Source: Brevundimonas sp. LM2
Lineage (GTDB): Bacteria; Pseudomonadota; Alphaproteobacteria; Caulobacterales; Caulobacteraceae
Direction: 5' to 3'
Length of the DNA: 64,000 nt
Assembly (NCBI RefSeq): GCF_002002865.1
Contig: NZ_CP019508.1
Span: 2,894,501 to 2,958,500, forward strand
Part shown: positions 1-8,557 of the stretch, in pieces
How the letters are laid out: every line of letters starts with the position of its first letter
How positions within the stretch are numbered: the first letter of the stretch is position 1
Made by a program: the position numbers and the translations under genes
Notes under the pieces: generated by a model
Database searches by the model: none
What the model saw: the letters and a program-made list of their open reading frames with translations, nothing else
Told to the model about the DNA's origin: nothing

Positions 1-1300
1 CGCGCAGACTCAGGTCCAGCGCCAGGGCGACGATCTGGCCGTAGGGGTAGTAGGAGGTGGAGATGTTGGGATTGGTCGGATCGATGGCCGCCGCCGCGTC
101 CGCGAACGGGGCGCGCAGGCTCATCTCCTGCGGCGATCCATAGGCCCGCCCCGGCGCGTTGACGATGCCGCTCAGCGTCCGCGAAAGGTCCGCCAGAAAG
201 GCGTCGACGGTGGACTCGCCGGCCCGCCGGATGGCCAGGGGGCCATAGTAGTTCGTGAACCCCTCGGCGAACCACAGCGAGGGCGTCGGATTGGCGCGGG
301 TGAAGTCGAACGGCTCCAGTTCGGCCGGGCGGATCCGCTCCACGTTCCAGGCGTGGAAGAACTCGTGGCTGAGGGTGCCCAGCTGACCGAAATTCGTCTG
401 CTGAAAGGACCGTGTGCTGCTGATGACGGTGGAGTTGCGATGCTCCATGCCGTCGCCGGTGACATGCGGCAGGTAGTCGGCGAGGAAGGTATAGGTGCCG
501 TAGTCGAAGTCCGGCACATCCCCGAACACGGCGATCTGCTGGTCCACCACCTTCTTGGCCTTGGCGGCGAAGGTATCGACCTCGGCCTCCGTGCCGGCAT
601 GGTGCACGGTCAGCCGGATCGTGCGCGCCACCCCGTCGTCGTCGACCTGCCACGCGCGCACCGCGTGGGCGCTGAGCTCGGTCGGGCTGTCCATCAGATA
701 CTGCAGGTCCGGAGCCGTGAAGGTGTCGGCCGCCGCCGTGGGCTCCAGCTGGGTCGCGATCGTCCAGTCCGGGGCATAGGGCCGAAAGCGCACGAGGGCC
801 GGACGATCGTCGAACCCCGTCGCCCACATCAGGGTCGCGGGCATGTTCAGATGGGCGTGGGTCGCGTCGATCTGCGAATAGGTGCCGTCCGCCCGGTCGG
901 CGTACAGGGTATAGGTCAGCACGACCGTGCCGTCGTGGCCCGGAACCGTCCAGCCGTAGGGATCGGTGCGTTGCAGCGACAGGGGCCGTCCGGCCCCGTC
1001 CGTGGCCGAGACCGAATAGACGTTCTTGGCGAACTCATGCAGCGCGTAGCGGCCTGGCGAGGACCGGGACATCTGCACGCGCAGCGGTCGGTCGCCGATC
1101 TCCCGCCAGGTCACCGTGATCCGCGCCTCCTGGTGTACGGCATTGTCGAACCGCAGGTCATATTCGACGGGCGCGCTCGCCGCCGCCCCTGCCCTCGCCG
1201 CCTGGGCCCCCGCCGTGTGGGCCCCCGCTGTGTGAGCCTGGGCCAGACCGCTCCAGCCCACCAGAATTGTCGTCGCTAACGCCCAGACCTTGGTTTGCAT
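1..1300 (-). CDS. M61 family metallopeptidase (glycyl aminopeptidase-like), C-terminus beyond window
   Basis: Zinc-dependent exopeptidase of family M61, expected in the periplasm. Read on the minus strand from ATG at 1300, the protein opens with a signal-peptide-like stretch ending near GLAQA, followed by a low-complexity AHTAGAHTAGA segment. The catalytic motif HEFFHAW, followed by NVERIRP, lies about 320 residues in (around 310-365). That motif, together with the upstream GDGMEHRNST, is typical of M61. A second in-frame ATG at 1309 is possible, but the purine-rich stretch suits 1300 better by spacing. The C-terminal catalytic part and the usual PDZ region lie outside the window, so this is a partial gene. 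The family is clear; the substrate is not. Confidence 0.9.
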   Translation of the reverse strand, partial: MQTKVWALATTILVGWSGLAQAHTAGAHTAGAQAARAGAAASAPVEYDLRFDNAVHQEARITVTWREIGDRPLRVQMSRSSPGRYALHEFAKNVYSVSATDGAGRPLSLQRTDPYGWTVPGHDGTVVLTYTLYADRADGTYSQIDATHAHLNMPATLMWATGFDDRPALVRFRPYAPDWTIATQLEPTAAADTFTAPDLQYLMDSPTELSAHAVRAWQVDDDGVARTIRLTVHHAGTEAEVDTFAAKAKKVVDQQIAVFGDVPDFDYGTYTFLADYLPHVTGDGMEHRNSTVISSTRSFQQTNFGQLGTLSHEFFHAWNVERIRPAELEPFDFTRANPTPSLWFAEGFTNYYGPLAIRRAGESTVDAFLADLSRTLSGIVNAPGRAYGSPQEMSLRAPFADAAAAIDPTNPNISTSYYPYGQIVALALDLSLR

Positions 1301-1461
1301 CGTTCTCATCCCCCTCAGGGCCGGACGGCCGCTGATTTCCCGAGGTTACCGGTTGCCTGAACCGCGATCCATTTGCCAGAACCGATCGCGATCGCCGATA
1401 GGCCGGATCGCGTTCGAGAAGCCGAAGGCCTGACCGCGCGGGATGAGATGAAGCCGTCGCC

Positions 1462-1653
1462 CTAAGGAGTCAGATAGCCGACTGCGCCGATGACGAGGTT
1501 GATCACCTCTCGCCAGACGATGCCGACCAACAAGCCGATCATGATGAGGATGATCGAGGTCTTGAGCGAACGCCCCAGTGTCGTCGCGCCTTCGCTCTCG
1601 ACACCCAGTTGAGACAGAGATCTACTGTGCTGCGCCACCCGTCTTCCCCCCAT
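1462..1653 (-). CDS. possible small membrane protein (63 aa)
   Basis: This short minus-strand frame has one strongly hydrophobic helix in its C-terminal half (SIILIMIGLLVGIV) preceded by a polar, positively charged stretch, so it could be a single-pass membrane protein. No convincing Shine-Dalgarno precedes ATG 1653, and a TTG at 1683 would add ten residues. I recognise no family. It lies in the otherwise gene-poor gap 1301-2031. The rest of that gap (about 1690-2030) shows only low-quality overlapping frames and presumably the promoter of the downstream LysR gene. Treat this call as tentative. Confidence 0.35.
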   Translation of the reverse strand: MGGRRVAQHSRSLSQLGVESEGATTLGRSLKTSIILIMIGLLVGIVWREVINLVIGAVGYLTP

Positions 1654-2031
1654 GCGGTGAAGACATGATGCAGGCAATCGCAAGCCGCCGCGTCGTCACT
1701 TGTGGTGATCAACTTCAACAGAGACTTATGGTCGAGAACGATACCGCGCGCGGATCGCGAACGCACGGCAAGGACGATCAGGCGGACCAGCCCTTTGGGG
1801 AACGGCTGCTCCAGGGCGTGACCACGCCGCCGCGAGAGGCCGGTGTGCGAGTCCGGAGGCGCGTCACGGCCTCCAGCAGCAAGCCGAATCAGCCCAAGGG
1901 AGGTTCCTTATGGGTGCGATACATCTCTTCCACGACGTTCTCCTTGGTGAAAGGCTTTGTGCAGTGCGTAATCGCCGCTTGAGCCGCGGATCGCAAACCA
2001 GTAGTAGTCGAGTCAACACCTAGGGGACCTT

Positions 2032-2937
2032 ATGTCAGATCCACTGTCCGGCCTGCCGTTGTCCTCCATCCGCGTGTTCGAGGCGGCGGCGCGGCTGAAC
2101 AGTTTCACGCGTGCCGCGGAGGAGCTGGGCATGACCCAGGCGGCGGTCAGCTGGCAGATCAAGGCGCTTGAGACACGGCTGGGGCTGAGCCTGTTCCGCC
2201 GTCTGCCGCGCGAGGTGCGGCCCACGGAGCCGGGCGAACGGCTGTCGCGCGCCGCCACCGAGGCCATCACCATCCTGAGACGCGCCTTCGCCGAGGTGAC
2301 GGAGGTCGATCAGGGCGTTCTGACCGTCACCACCCTGACCACCCTGGCGACCCAGTGGCTGGCGCCGCGACTGGGGACCTTTCAGCTGGCCAACCCCGGC
2401 CTGGCGGTGCGGCTGGACACCAGTCCGACCATCGTCGACCTGGCCCGATCGAACGTCGACGTCGCCTTGAGATCGGGCGACGGGGAATGGCCGGGGACCG
2501 AGGCCGCCCTGCTGATGCCGAGCGTCTTCGTGCCCCTGTGCAGCCCGGTTCTGTGCGCCACCCTGAACCTGCAGCGACCGGAAGACCTGCTGGACGCGCC
2601 CCGGGTCGGCGACGAGAAGGAATGGGCGGCCTGGTTCGCCAACGCCGGGGTCACGCCGCCGACCACGCCGGCGACCCGGCTGCGCGCCGATATCCAGGGG
2701 CTGGAGGTGGCCGCCGCCCTGGGTGGACAGGGCATCGCCTTGGGGTCTCCCATCCTGTTCGCGCGCGAGATCGCCGCCGGCCTGCTGACCCGCCCCTTCC
2801 CCCAGACGGTGACGCTGTCCCAGGGCTACTGGATCGCCTGGCCCGAGGACCGGCGGCGGTCGCGCAAGATCGCCCGCTTCCGCGACTGGCTGCTGGCCGA
2901 GGCGGCCGCCGACCCCGCGATCATCGCCGCCCTCTAG
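2032..2937 (+). CDS. LysR-family transcriptional regulator (GcvA-like)
   Basis: DNA-binding regulator with an N-terminal winged helix-turn-helix (about residues 8-65, including FTRAAEELGMTQAAVSWQIK) and a C-terminal periplasmic-binding-protein-like effector domain, 301 residues in all as usual for LTTRs. The sequence style (LPLSSIRVFEAAARLNSFTRAA) is that of the GcvA/AmpR branch. The ATG at 2032 follows an AGGGGA ribosome site. No obvious divergent target gene is adjacent: the upstream 700 bp are gene-poor and the next gene is convergent. Target and co-inducer cannot be named. Its stop overlaps the stop of the convergent gene within one CTAG tetranucleotide at 2934-2937. Confidence 0.9.
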   Translation: MSDPLSGLPLSSIRVFEAAARLNSFTRAAEELGMTQAAVSWQIKALETRLGLSLFRRLPREVRPTEPGERLSRAATEAITILRRAFAEVTEVDQGVLTVTTLTTLATQWLAPRLGTFQLANPGLAVRLDTSPTIVDLARSNVDVALRSGDGEWPGTEAALLMPSVFVPLCSPVLCATLNLQRPEDLLDAPRVGDEKEWAAWFANAGVTPPTTPATRLRADIQGLEVAAALGGQGIALGSPILFAREIAAGLLTRPFPQTVTLSQGYWIAWPEDRRRSRKIARFRDWLLAEAAADPAIIAAL

Positions 2938-3392
2938 AAATACTCGGCGTCGGCCGGGCAGACGGCCGCGATGCGACGGGCCGTGATACTGGCCGGCAGA
3001 TAGGGCGTGCCGCGCGCCAGCTGGGCCCCGCCGGTGAAGCGGAAGGTCTCGGCCTGGTAGGGCCCTCTCAGGCGGACGTTGACGCGGCGACCGCGCGGGT
3101 CGGTGCAGGTTCCCTCGAAGCGGGCATTGCCGTTGCCGACCTCGCGGGTCGGATAGACGCAGCGCCAGCGCCGGGTCGACAGGCCGCCGAAGAACCGGTT
3201 GATCTCGCTGGGCCGCACGCATTTCTGTTCCGTGCTTCGGATGCCCACCGCGCTGGTGGTGTATTCCCAGTAGCCGGGCAGGACCTCGCTGGTCGGGGCC
3301 TGGGCCGAGGACGGCGCGGCCAGCAGCAGGGCCCCTGCGAGGGCGGGGGCGGCGACGGCGAGGGTGCGAACAACAAGGGCGGGCAGGGTCAT
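2934..3392 (-). CDS. exported DUF3617-like protein of unknown function
   Basis: The 152-residue protein from ATG 3392 has a classical signal peptide (MTLPALVVRTLAVAAPALAG, then a cleavage site near SSAQA). The mature part starts with LPGYWEYTT and contains several cysteines (EQKCVRPSE, RWRCVY, GTCTD, VCPAD), the pattern of small DUF3617-type periplasmic proteins in Caulobacterales. A longer frame up to 3491 would put a charged segment before the signal peptide and is rejected. It is transcribed divergently from rpmB and convergently with the LysR gene. Role unknown. Confidence 0.75.
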   Translation of the reverse strand: MTLPALVVRTLAVAAPALAGALLLAAPSSAQAPTSEVLPGYWEYTTSAVGIRSTEQKCVRPSEINRFFGGLSTRRWRCVYPTREVGNGNARFEGTCTDPRGRRVNVRLRGPYQAETFRFTGGAQLARGTPYLPASITARRIAAVCPADAEYF

Positions 3393-3499
3393 CGGCGGTC
3401 TCTCGTTCGGGACGGTCCCGACTATCCTAAGCCGTGGACGATGGCGATTGAACGACGCATGAATGAAGGACGTGCTCGCCCAAAGGATCATGTCCAGCC

Positions 3500-3528
3500 T
3501 TGACGGCGCGGGATCGGTTCCTCTATAC
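3500..3528 (+). promoter_or_regulatory. sigma70-type promoter of rpmB
   Basis: A TTGACG hexamer at 3500-3505 and CTATAC at 3523-3528, separated by 17 bp, form a near-consensus housekeeping promoter. It predicts transcription from about 3535 and a 5' leader of roughly 85 nt before rpmB. Confidence 0.6.
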
Positions 3529-3538
3529 GGCCCCCTCT

Positions 3539-3561
3539 CGCGCGGGGAGCCACCCCGCGCG
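3539..3561 (+). promoter_or_regulatory. stem-loop in the rpmB 5' leader
   Basis: A perfect 9-bp GC stem (CGCGCGGGG at 3539-3547 with CCCCGCGCG at 3553-3561) closes a 5-nt loop right at the predicted mRNA start and is followed by CATTTGTTT. It could be a protective 5' hairpin, an autogenous ribosomal-protein site or a weak attenuator. The sequence alone does not decide. Confidence 0.45.
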
Positions 3562-3621
3562 CATTTGTTTCATGCGTCCCCCATGCTTCGGAACGGACGC
3601 CGTGCTCTTAAGGATCTGACG

Positions 3622-3918
3622 ATGTCGCGTCGTTGCGAACTCACCGGTATCGGCCCCATGGTCGGTAACCTGGTCAGCCACTCGAACATCAAGACCAAGC
3701 GCCGGTTCTTGCCGTCGCTGAAGAAGGTCAAGCTGGCGTCGGAAGCCCTGGGGCAATCCTACACCCTGCGCATCTCGAACGCGGCGCTGCGCACCCTGGA
3801 CTTCAAGGGCGGCCTGGATCCGTTCATCGTCAAGGCCGACGACGAGAAGCTGTCGGTCGCGGCCCAGCGCATCAAGCGCCAGGTCAAGGCCAAGCTGGCC
3901 GAGCAAGCCGCCGCCTGA
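3622..3918 (+). CDS. rpmB: 50S ribosomal protein bL28
   Basis: Small protein of the large ribosomal subunit, 98 residues. The N-terminus MSRRCELTGIGPMVGNLVSH followed by SNIKTKRRFLP is the bL28 signature; Cys5 is retained but the four-cysteine zinc set is not. The start is ATG 3622, preceded by AAGGA; longer in-frame extensions would run through the leader hairpin and are rejected. It is monocistronic: its own promoter lies upstream and a clear intrinsic terminator 43 bp downstream. It is not paired with rpmG here, unlike in many Gammaproteobacteria. Confidence 0.97.
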   Translation: MSRRCELTGIGPMVGNLVSHSNIKTKRRFLPSLKKVKLASEALGQSYTLRISNAALRTLDFKGGLDPFIVKADDEKLSVAAQRIKRQVKAKLAEQAAA

Positions 3919-3960
3919 TCGGCCCCGGCGGCCCCGCCGCTGTACATTAAATCTGCGAAA

Positions 3961-3990
3961 GGTCGGGCCGAAAGCCCGGCCTTTTTCTTT
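3961..3990 (+). terminator. intrinsic terminator after rpmB
   Basis: An 8-bp stem (GGTCGGGC at 3961-3968 with GCCCGGCC at 3974-3981, one G-U pair) with loop CGAAA is followed directly by TTTTTCTTT. Confidence 0.85.
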
Positions 3991-4043
3991 GCGCGCGGCC
4001 GATGCGCCCCTAGTCTGACCGGATTGTCTTTCGGGGGTTGCCC

Positions 4044-5789
4044 ATGTCTGTCTCGTCTCGCCTGATCGTGCCTGCGGTCTCGGTCCTGCTGCTGGCCTGT
4101 GCCGGCGCCGCCATGGCCCAGGAGGGCCCGGCGCGGGTCTCGACGCCCTTCACGCTCGAGACCGACAATCCCCGCACCCCCGAGCAGGAGGCCGTGCGCT
4201 TCGACAAGGCCGACCTGACGATCAAGGTCCTGCCCGATGACAAGGCCATCGACGGCGTGGCGGTGCTGGACTTCACCGTCACCGCCCCCATTCAGCGCCT
4301 CGCGGTCGAGCTGGACACGCTCTACGTCATCTCGGAGGTGCGGCTGGACGGCGCGGTCGTGCCGGCCGACCGCTGGTCCAACCCCGACGGCCGCCTGACG
4401 GTCGAGGTGCCGACCGGCCTGGCGGAGCGCGACACCCCCACCCTGACCATCGCCTATGCCGGTCAGCCCCGCGTCGCGCCGCGCTCGCCGTGGGACGGCG
4501 GCTTCGTCTGGTCGACCGCCCCGACGGGCGAGGCCTGGGTCGGGTCGGCCATGCAGCTGAACGGCTGCGACCTGCTGTGGCCCTGTATCGACAACTCCAA
4601 TGCCGAGCCCGGCGTCGTGGATCTGCACGTCGTCACCCCGGCCAATGTCATGGCCCCGGGCAACGGCGTCTTTCAGGGCATGACCGACAACGCCGACGGC
4701 ACCAAGACCTGGAGTTGGCGCGCCGAGCGGCCGAACATCTATGCCATCAACATCAACGTCGGCCCGTATGAGGAGGTCACCGCCCCCTACGCCAGCCGGT
4801 TCGGCAACACCTTCCCGATGTCCTACTGGCACCTGCGCTCCGACGACCCGGCCAAGGTGGCGCGGCTGTTCGCCGAGTTCGCGCCGATGCTGGACTTCTT
4901 CGAATCGACCGTCGGCCCCTATCCGTTCGGCCATGAGAAGATGGGGGTGGTCGAGACGCCGTACCTGGGCATGGAGCACCAGACCATCAACGCCTACGGC
5001 AACGCGTACAAGGTGGACGGCCACGGCTACGACACCCTGCTGCAGCACGAGTTCGCCCACGAGTGGTTCGCCAACCAGCTGACCAACCGCAACGCCGACG
5101 ACATGTGGCTGCACGAAGGGCTCGGCAGCTATATGCAGCCGCTCTACGCCCGCTTCCTGCACGGCGAGCGCTACATGCAGGCCGAACTGAAGGATCAACG
5201 CGAAGGCTTGGCCAACCAATTTCCGGTGGTGTCTCGCACCAACCGCACGGTCAACGCGGTCTATGGCGGATCGGAAGGTCCGGGCGGCGACATCTACAAC
5301 AAGGGCTCCCTGATCGCCCACACCCTGCGCATGACGATCGGCGACGACGCCTTCTTCGAGGTGATCCGCCGCCTGGTCTACGGCCGGCCCGATCCGCGGC
5401 CGGGTAATTTCGCGCCCCAGCTCAGCTCGACCGTCGAGATGAACGCCATCGTCAACGACGTCACCGGCCAGGACTATGACTGGTTCTTCGACGCCTATCT
5501 GTACCAGGCCGCCCTGCCGGTGCTGAACCAGACCCGGTCCGGCGATCAGCTGACCCTGTCCTGGACCGTCGGCGGGGACGGCGCCTTCCCCATGCCGGTG
5601 GACATCGAGGTCGACGGCCAGGCCCGGACGGTGCCGATGACGGACGGCCAGGCGACCCTGACGGTGCCGGCCAAGGCCCTGATCCTGATCGACCCGGACA
5701 ACAAGATCCTGCGCCAGCTGGATTTCCAAGACGACTACGCCGCCTACAGGCGCGAAGCCCGGGCGGCGCGCACCGCGACGGCCGACTGA
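4044..5789 (+). CDS. M1-family metallopeptidase, first of a tandem pair
   Basis: Gluzincin aminopeptidase-like protein, 581 residues, with a signal peptide (LLLACAGAAMAQ) and therefore probably periplasmic. The zinc motif HEFAHEW is followed 18 residues on by the third ligand in MWLHEG. The exopeptidase loop, GAMEN in classical M1 enzymes, reads LGMEHQTINAYG here, a variant of this bacterial branch. An N-terminal beta-domain precedes the catalytic domain and a short beta-sandwich follows it; the long helical C-terminal domain of PepN-type enzymes is missing. ATG 4044 has a GGGGG ribosome site. The next gene is a paralogue only 11 bp downstream, so the two are surely cotranscribed. Substrate unknown. 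Confidence 0.92.
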   Translation: MSVSSRLIVPAVSVLLLACAGAAMAQEGPARVSTPFTLETDNPRTPEQEAVRFDKADLTIKVLPDDKAIDGVAVLDFTVTAPIQRLAVELDTLYVISEVRLDGAVVPADRWSNPDGRLTVEVPTGLAERDTPTLTIAYAGQPRVAPRSPWDGGFVWSTAPTGEAWVGSAMQLNGCDLLWPCIDNSNAEPGVVDLHVVTPANVMAPGNGVFQGMTDNADGTKTWSWRAERPNIYAININVGPYEEVTAPYASRFGNTFPMSYWHLRSDDPAKVARLFAEFAPMLDFFESTVGPYPFGHEKMGVVETPYLGMEHQTINAYGNAYKVDGHGYDTLLQHEFAHEWFANQLTNRNADDMWLHEGLGSYMQPLYARFLHGERYMQAELKDQREGLANQFPVVSRTNRTVNAVYGGSEGPGGDIYNKGSLIAHTLRMTIGDDAFFEVIRRLVYGRPDPRPGNFAPQLSSTVEMNAIVNDVTGQDYDWFFDAYLYQAALPVLNQTRSGDQLTLSWTVGGDGAFPMPVDIEVDGQARTVPMTDGQATLTVPAKALILIDPDNKILRQLDFQDDYAAYRREARAARTATAD

Positions 5790-5800
5790 TCGGTCGCCGC

Positions 5801-7492
5801 ATGCGCCCTGTCCTGACCAGCCTCGCCGTCCTCCTGTCGACCGCCGGTTCGGCCCTGGCCCAGGACCCGGTCGCGCCTGAGTCCACGCCGTTCACCCTGC
5901 AGACCGACCAGCCCCGGACACCGGAGCAGGAGGCGCTGCGGATCGATCTGGCCGACCTGTCGATCAAGGTCATCCCGGAGGCCAAGGCGATCGACGCCGT
6001 GGCGGTCCTGACCTTCACCGCCACCGCCCCCGTGGCCGCGCTGGTGGTCGAGCTGGACACCCGCTTCGCCGTCTCGGCCGTGTCCGTCGACGGCCGTCCG
6101 GCCGAATGGTCCAACCCCGAAGGCCGGATGACCGTCGCCCTGCCCCGCCCCCTGGCGGCCGGCGAGACGACGACCCTGCGGATCGCCTATGCCGGTTCGC
6201 CGCGCGAGGCCCCCCGTGCGCCGTGGGACGGCGGTTTCGTCTGGTCGACCGCCCCCGGCGGCGAGCCCTGGATCGCCACGGCCGTCCAGGGCGAGGGCTG
6301 CGACCTGTTCTGGCCCTGCATCGACAGCCCCCTCGCCGAGCCGAAGCGGGTGGACCTGCACGTCACCGTCCCGACCGGCCTGTCCGCCCCGTCGAACGGG
6401 CGCTTCGTCGGTAGCGAGGATCACGGCGACGGCTGGACCACCTGGAACTGGTCGGCGGCCAACCCCAACACCTATGCAATCGCCCTGAACGTCGGCCCCT
6501 ACACGATGCTGAGCGCCGACTATCGCAGCCGCTTCGGCAACACCTTCCCCATGCAGTTCTGGCACCTGACGTCCGACGACCCGGCCCAGGCCGCCGCCCT
6601 GTTCGCCGAATTCCCGCAGCAGATGGACTTCTACGAGGCCACGGTCGGTCCCTTCCCCTTCGGCGACGAAAAGATGGGGGTGGTGGAGACGCCGCACCTG
6701 GGCATGGAGCACCAGACCATCAACGCCTATGGCAATGCCTACAAGCTGGACGGGCGCGGCTATGACTGGCTGCTGCAGCACGAGCTGTCGCACGAATGGT
6801 TCGGCAACCAGCTGACCAACGTCAACGCCGACGACATGTGGCTGCACGAGGGGCTGGGCAGTTATATGCAGCCTCTGTACGGCCGCTGGCTGAACGGCGA
6901 CCGCTATATGCAGACCGAGCTGGCCAAGATGCAGCAGGGGCTGATCAACCGCTATCCGATCGTGTCGGGGCGGCCCATGCGCGAGGAAGAGGTCTATGAC
7001 GGCGACAAGGGGCCGGGCAACGACATCTACTCAAAGGGGGCGCTGATCGCCCATTCGCTGCGGATGCGGATCGGGGACGCGGCCTTCCAAGAGGCGGTGA
7101 CCACCCTGGTCTATGGTCGGCCGGATCCGAAGCCGGGGAATTTCGCGCCCCTGTACCGCTCGACGCCGGACTTCCTGCGCATCGTCAACGCCGTGACGGG
7201 GCAGGACTATGGCTGGTTCTTCCAGGGCTATCTCTACAACGCCGCCCTGCCGGTTCTGAACCAGACCCGAGAGGGGGACCGGCTGAACCTGAGCTGGACC
7301 ACCGGCGACGGCGGGGTCTTCCCCATGCCGGTCGAGCTCGAGGTCGACGGCCAGGTCCAGACCGTGCCGATGACCAACGGGCGCGGCTCCCTGACCGTGC
7401 CGGCGGGGGCCCATGTCATCGTCGATCCGGCCAACAAGGTGCTGCGCCGGCTGGACTTCGTGGAGGCCTATCGGGCCCGGCCGGCGCGCTGA
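5801..7492 (+). CDS. M1-family metallopeptidase, second of a tandem pair
   Basis: Paralogue of the preceding gene along its whole length (563 residues, shared blocks such as GVVETP-LGMEHQTINAYGNAYK and NADDMWLHEGLGSYMQPLY). It has a signal peptide ending near GSALAQ, the zinc motif HELSHEW and the downstream glutamate in MWLHEG, so both copies look catalytically competent. The 11-bp spacing and common orientation point to a local duplication kept in one operon. Divergence is spread over the whole protein, which suggests an old duplication with separated substrate preferences rather than a dosage copy. Confidence 0.92.
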   Translation: MRPVLTSLAVLLSTAGSALAQDPVAPESTPFTLQTDQPRTPEQEALRIDLADLSIKVIPEAKAIDAVAVLTFTATAPVAALVVELDTRFAVSAVSVDGRPAEWSNPEGRMTVALPRPLAAGETTTLRIAYAGSPREAPRAPWDGGFVWSTAPGGEPWIATAVQGEGCDLFWPCIDSPLAEPKRVDLHVTVPTGLSAPSNGRFVGSEDHGDGWTTWNWSAANPNTYAIALNVGPYTMLSADYRSRFGNTFPMQFWHLTSDDPAQAAALFAEFPQQMDFYEATVGPFPFGDEKMGVVETPHLGMEHQTINAYGNAYKLDGRGYDWLLQHELSHEWFGNQLTNVNADDMWLHEGLGSYMQPLYGRWLNGDRYMQTELAKMQQGLINRYPIVSGRPMREEEVYDGDKGPGNDIYSKGALIAHSLRMRIGDAAFQEAVTTLVYGRPDPKPGNFAPLYRSTPDFLRIVNAVTGQDYGWFFQGYLYNAALPVLNQTREGDRLNLSWTTGDGGVFPMPVELEVDGQVQTVPMTNGRGSLTVPAGAHVIVDPANKVLRRLDFVEAYRARPAR

Positions 7493-7496
7493 GCCT

Positions 7497-8297
7497 TCAG
7501 GCCGCCTGCCGCGACCCGTCGTCTTCGGCGGCGGCGGTGATCGACTGGCGGACCAGTTCGCAGGTGCCCTGGGTCGACAGGAAGGCGATGTCGGCGGCGT
7601 CGCGGCCGCAGGCGATGCGCACCAGGCCCTCGATCGGGGCCAGGCCCGTCGGATCGACCAGCCACCAGCCGTTCGACAGCCAGACCTCGAAGATGGCGTG
7701 GAAGTCCGGCGGGTTCAGCTGGTGGGCGAAGGCGCTGACCGCTCGGGCCGGAATGCCGGACGCCCGGCACAGGGTGATCCCCATATGGGTGAAGTCGCGG
7801 CATACGCCCGCCCGGTCGATGAAGGTCCGCGCCGCCGTGGTCTCCGAATCCGACACGCCCGGCTCGTAGTCGAGATTCTCGGTGATCCAGCCCAGGATCG
7901 CCAGGACCCGTTCGCCCCCGTTGGTTTCCCCAAACTGACGCTCAACGAACCGGCCGAACTGGTCCGACGGGCAATAGCGGCTGGGCCACAGATAGGTCAG
8001 GACCTCTGCGGGCAGGTCGTTCCAGTCGTGCTGGGTCACGCCTGGCGGCAGGCCCAGCAGGGTGCCGTTCTCGACCAGGGCGTCATAGACCACCGACACC
8101 TCGCCCCCCAGGCGGGCGCGCAGGGTGCGGGCCCCGAAATCGGCGTCCTCGTCCTCATGAAAGGCCTGGGGCGGCGTGCTGACCAGGCGCTCCTCGAGCA
8201 CTGTCTGGCCGGGCCAATGGGCCACCTGAATCTTGTAGATCGCATCCGTCGGCGGGTCGAAACGATAGACGAGCTCGGCGCGGACGCGGATTTTCAT
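7497..8297 (-). CDS. transglutaminase-like cysteine-protease-fold protein
   Basis: A 266-residue cytoplasmic protein with a bacterial transglutaminase N-terminal beta domain (MKIRVRAELVYRFDPP) and a C-terminal transglutaminase-like core. The catalytic cysteine is in GVCRDFTHMGITLCRASGIPAR, the histidine in DFHAIFEVW and the aspartate in WWLVDPTG, the full Cys-His-Asp set. It belongs to the same broad family as the gene in the Anbu cluster at 53469-54311 but stands alone. ATG 8297 has a CCAGG-type ribosome site; longer starts run into intergenic DNA. It is convergent with the M1 pair (4 bp apart). Likely a protease or amidase rather than a protein cross-linker; substrate unknown. Confidence 0.88.
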   Translation of the reverse strand: MKIRVRAELVYRFDPPTDAIYKIQVAHWPGQTVLEERLVSTPPQAFHEDEDADFGARTLRARLGGEVSVVYDALVENGTLLGLPPGVTQHDWNDLPAEVLTYLWPSRYCPSDQFGRFVERQFGETNGGERVLAILGWITENLDYEPGVSDSETTAARTFIDRAGVCRDFTHMGITLCRASGIPARAVSAFAHQLNPPDFHAIFEVWLSNGWWLVDPTGLAPIEGLVRIACGRDAADIAFLSTQGTCELVRQSITAAAEDDGSRQAA

Positions 8298-8463
8298 GAT
8301 TGACCTGGGAGATGGGACGAGGGCGCAACGCGCGGGGCTTTGCCCCTGTTCCGCACGCGCGGAGGCTCGGTGTCTAGCAGGTTGGCGCGGCCCGTATAGG
8401 GGCGGCCCCCACAGGGCTTTCGGGTGCCCGCACCCATCGTCCGTAGACGAGCAATTCACGTCC

Positions 8464-8528
8464 GGAACCACCATTCAGAGACCGACGAAATGCCGACTTT
8501 CGGGAACGGTCCGCAAGCCGGCGAGCTT
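8464..8528 (+). promoter_or_regulatory. candidate general-stress (EcfG/SigT-type) promoters
   Basis: Two GGAAC boxes precede the small lipoprotein gene: GGAAC 8464-8468 with CGAA 17 bp later, and GGAAC 8503-8507 with GCTT 17 bp later. The alphaproteobacterial general stress sigma factor uses GGAAC-N16/17-CGTT, so each site has one mismatch in the -10. The two downstream genes look like stress genes, which supports the call. The remainder of 8298-8557 holds no gene. Confidence 0.4.
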
Positions 8529-8557
8529 TCTTGAGGCACCTTGGAAGGGAGCTATCC

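Noticed and set aside
1684..2031. Possible plus-strand gene around 1578-1982
   Set aside because: No ribosome site, no recognisable domain, and its frame conflicts with the small membrane ORF on the other strand; looks like non-coding or decayed sequence.
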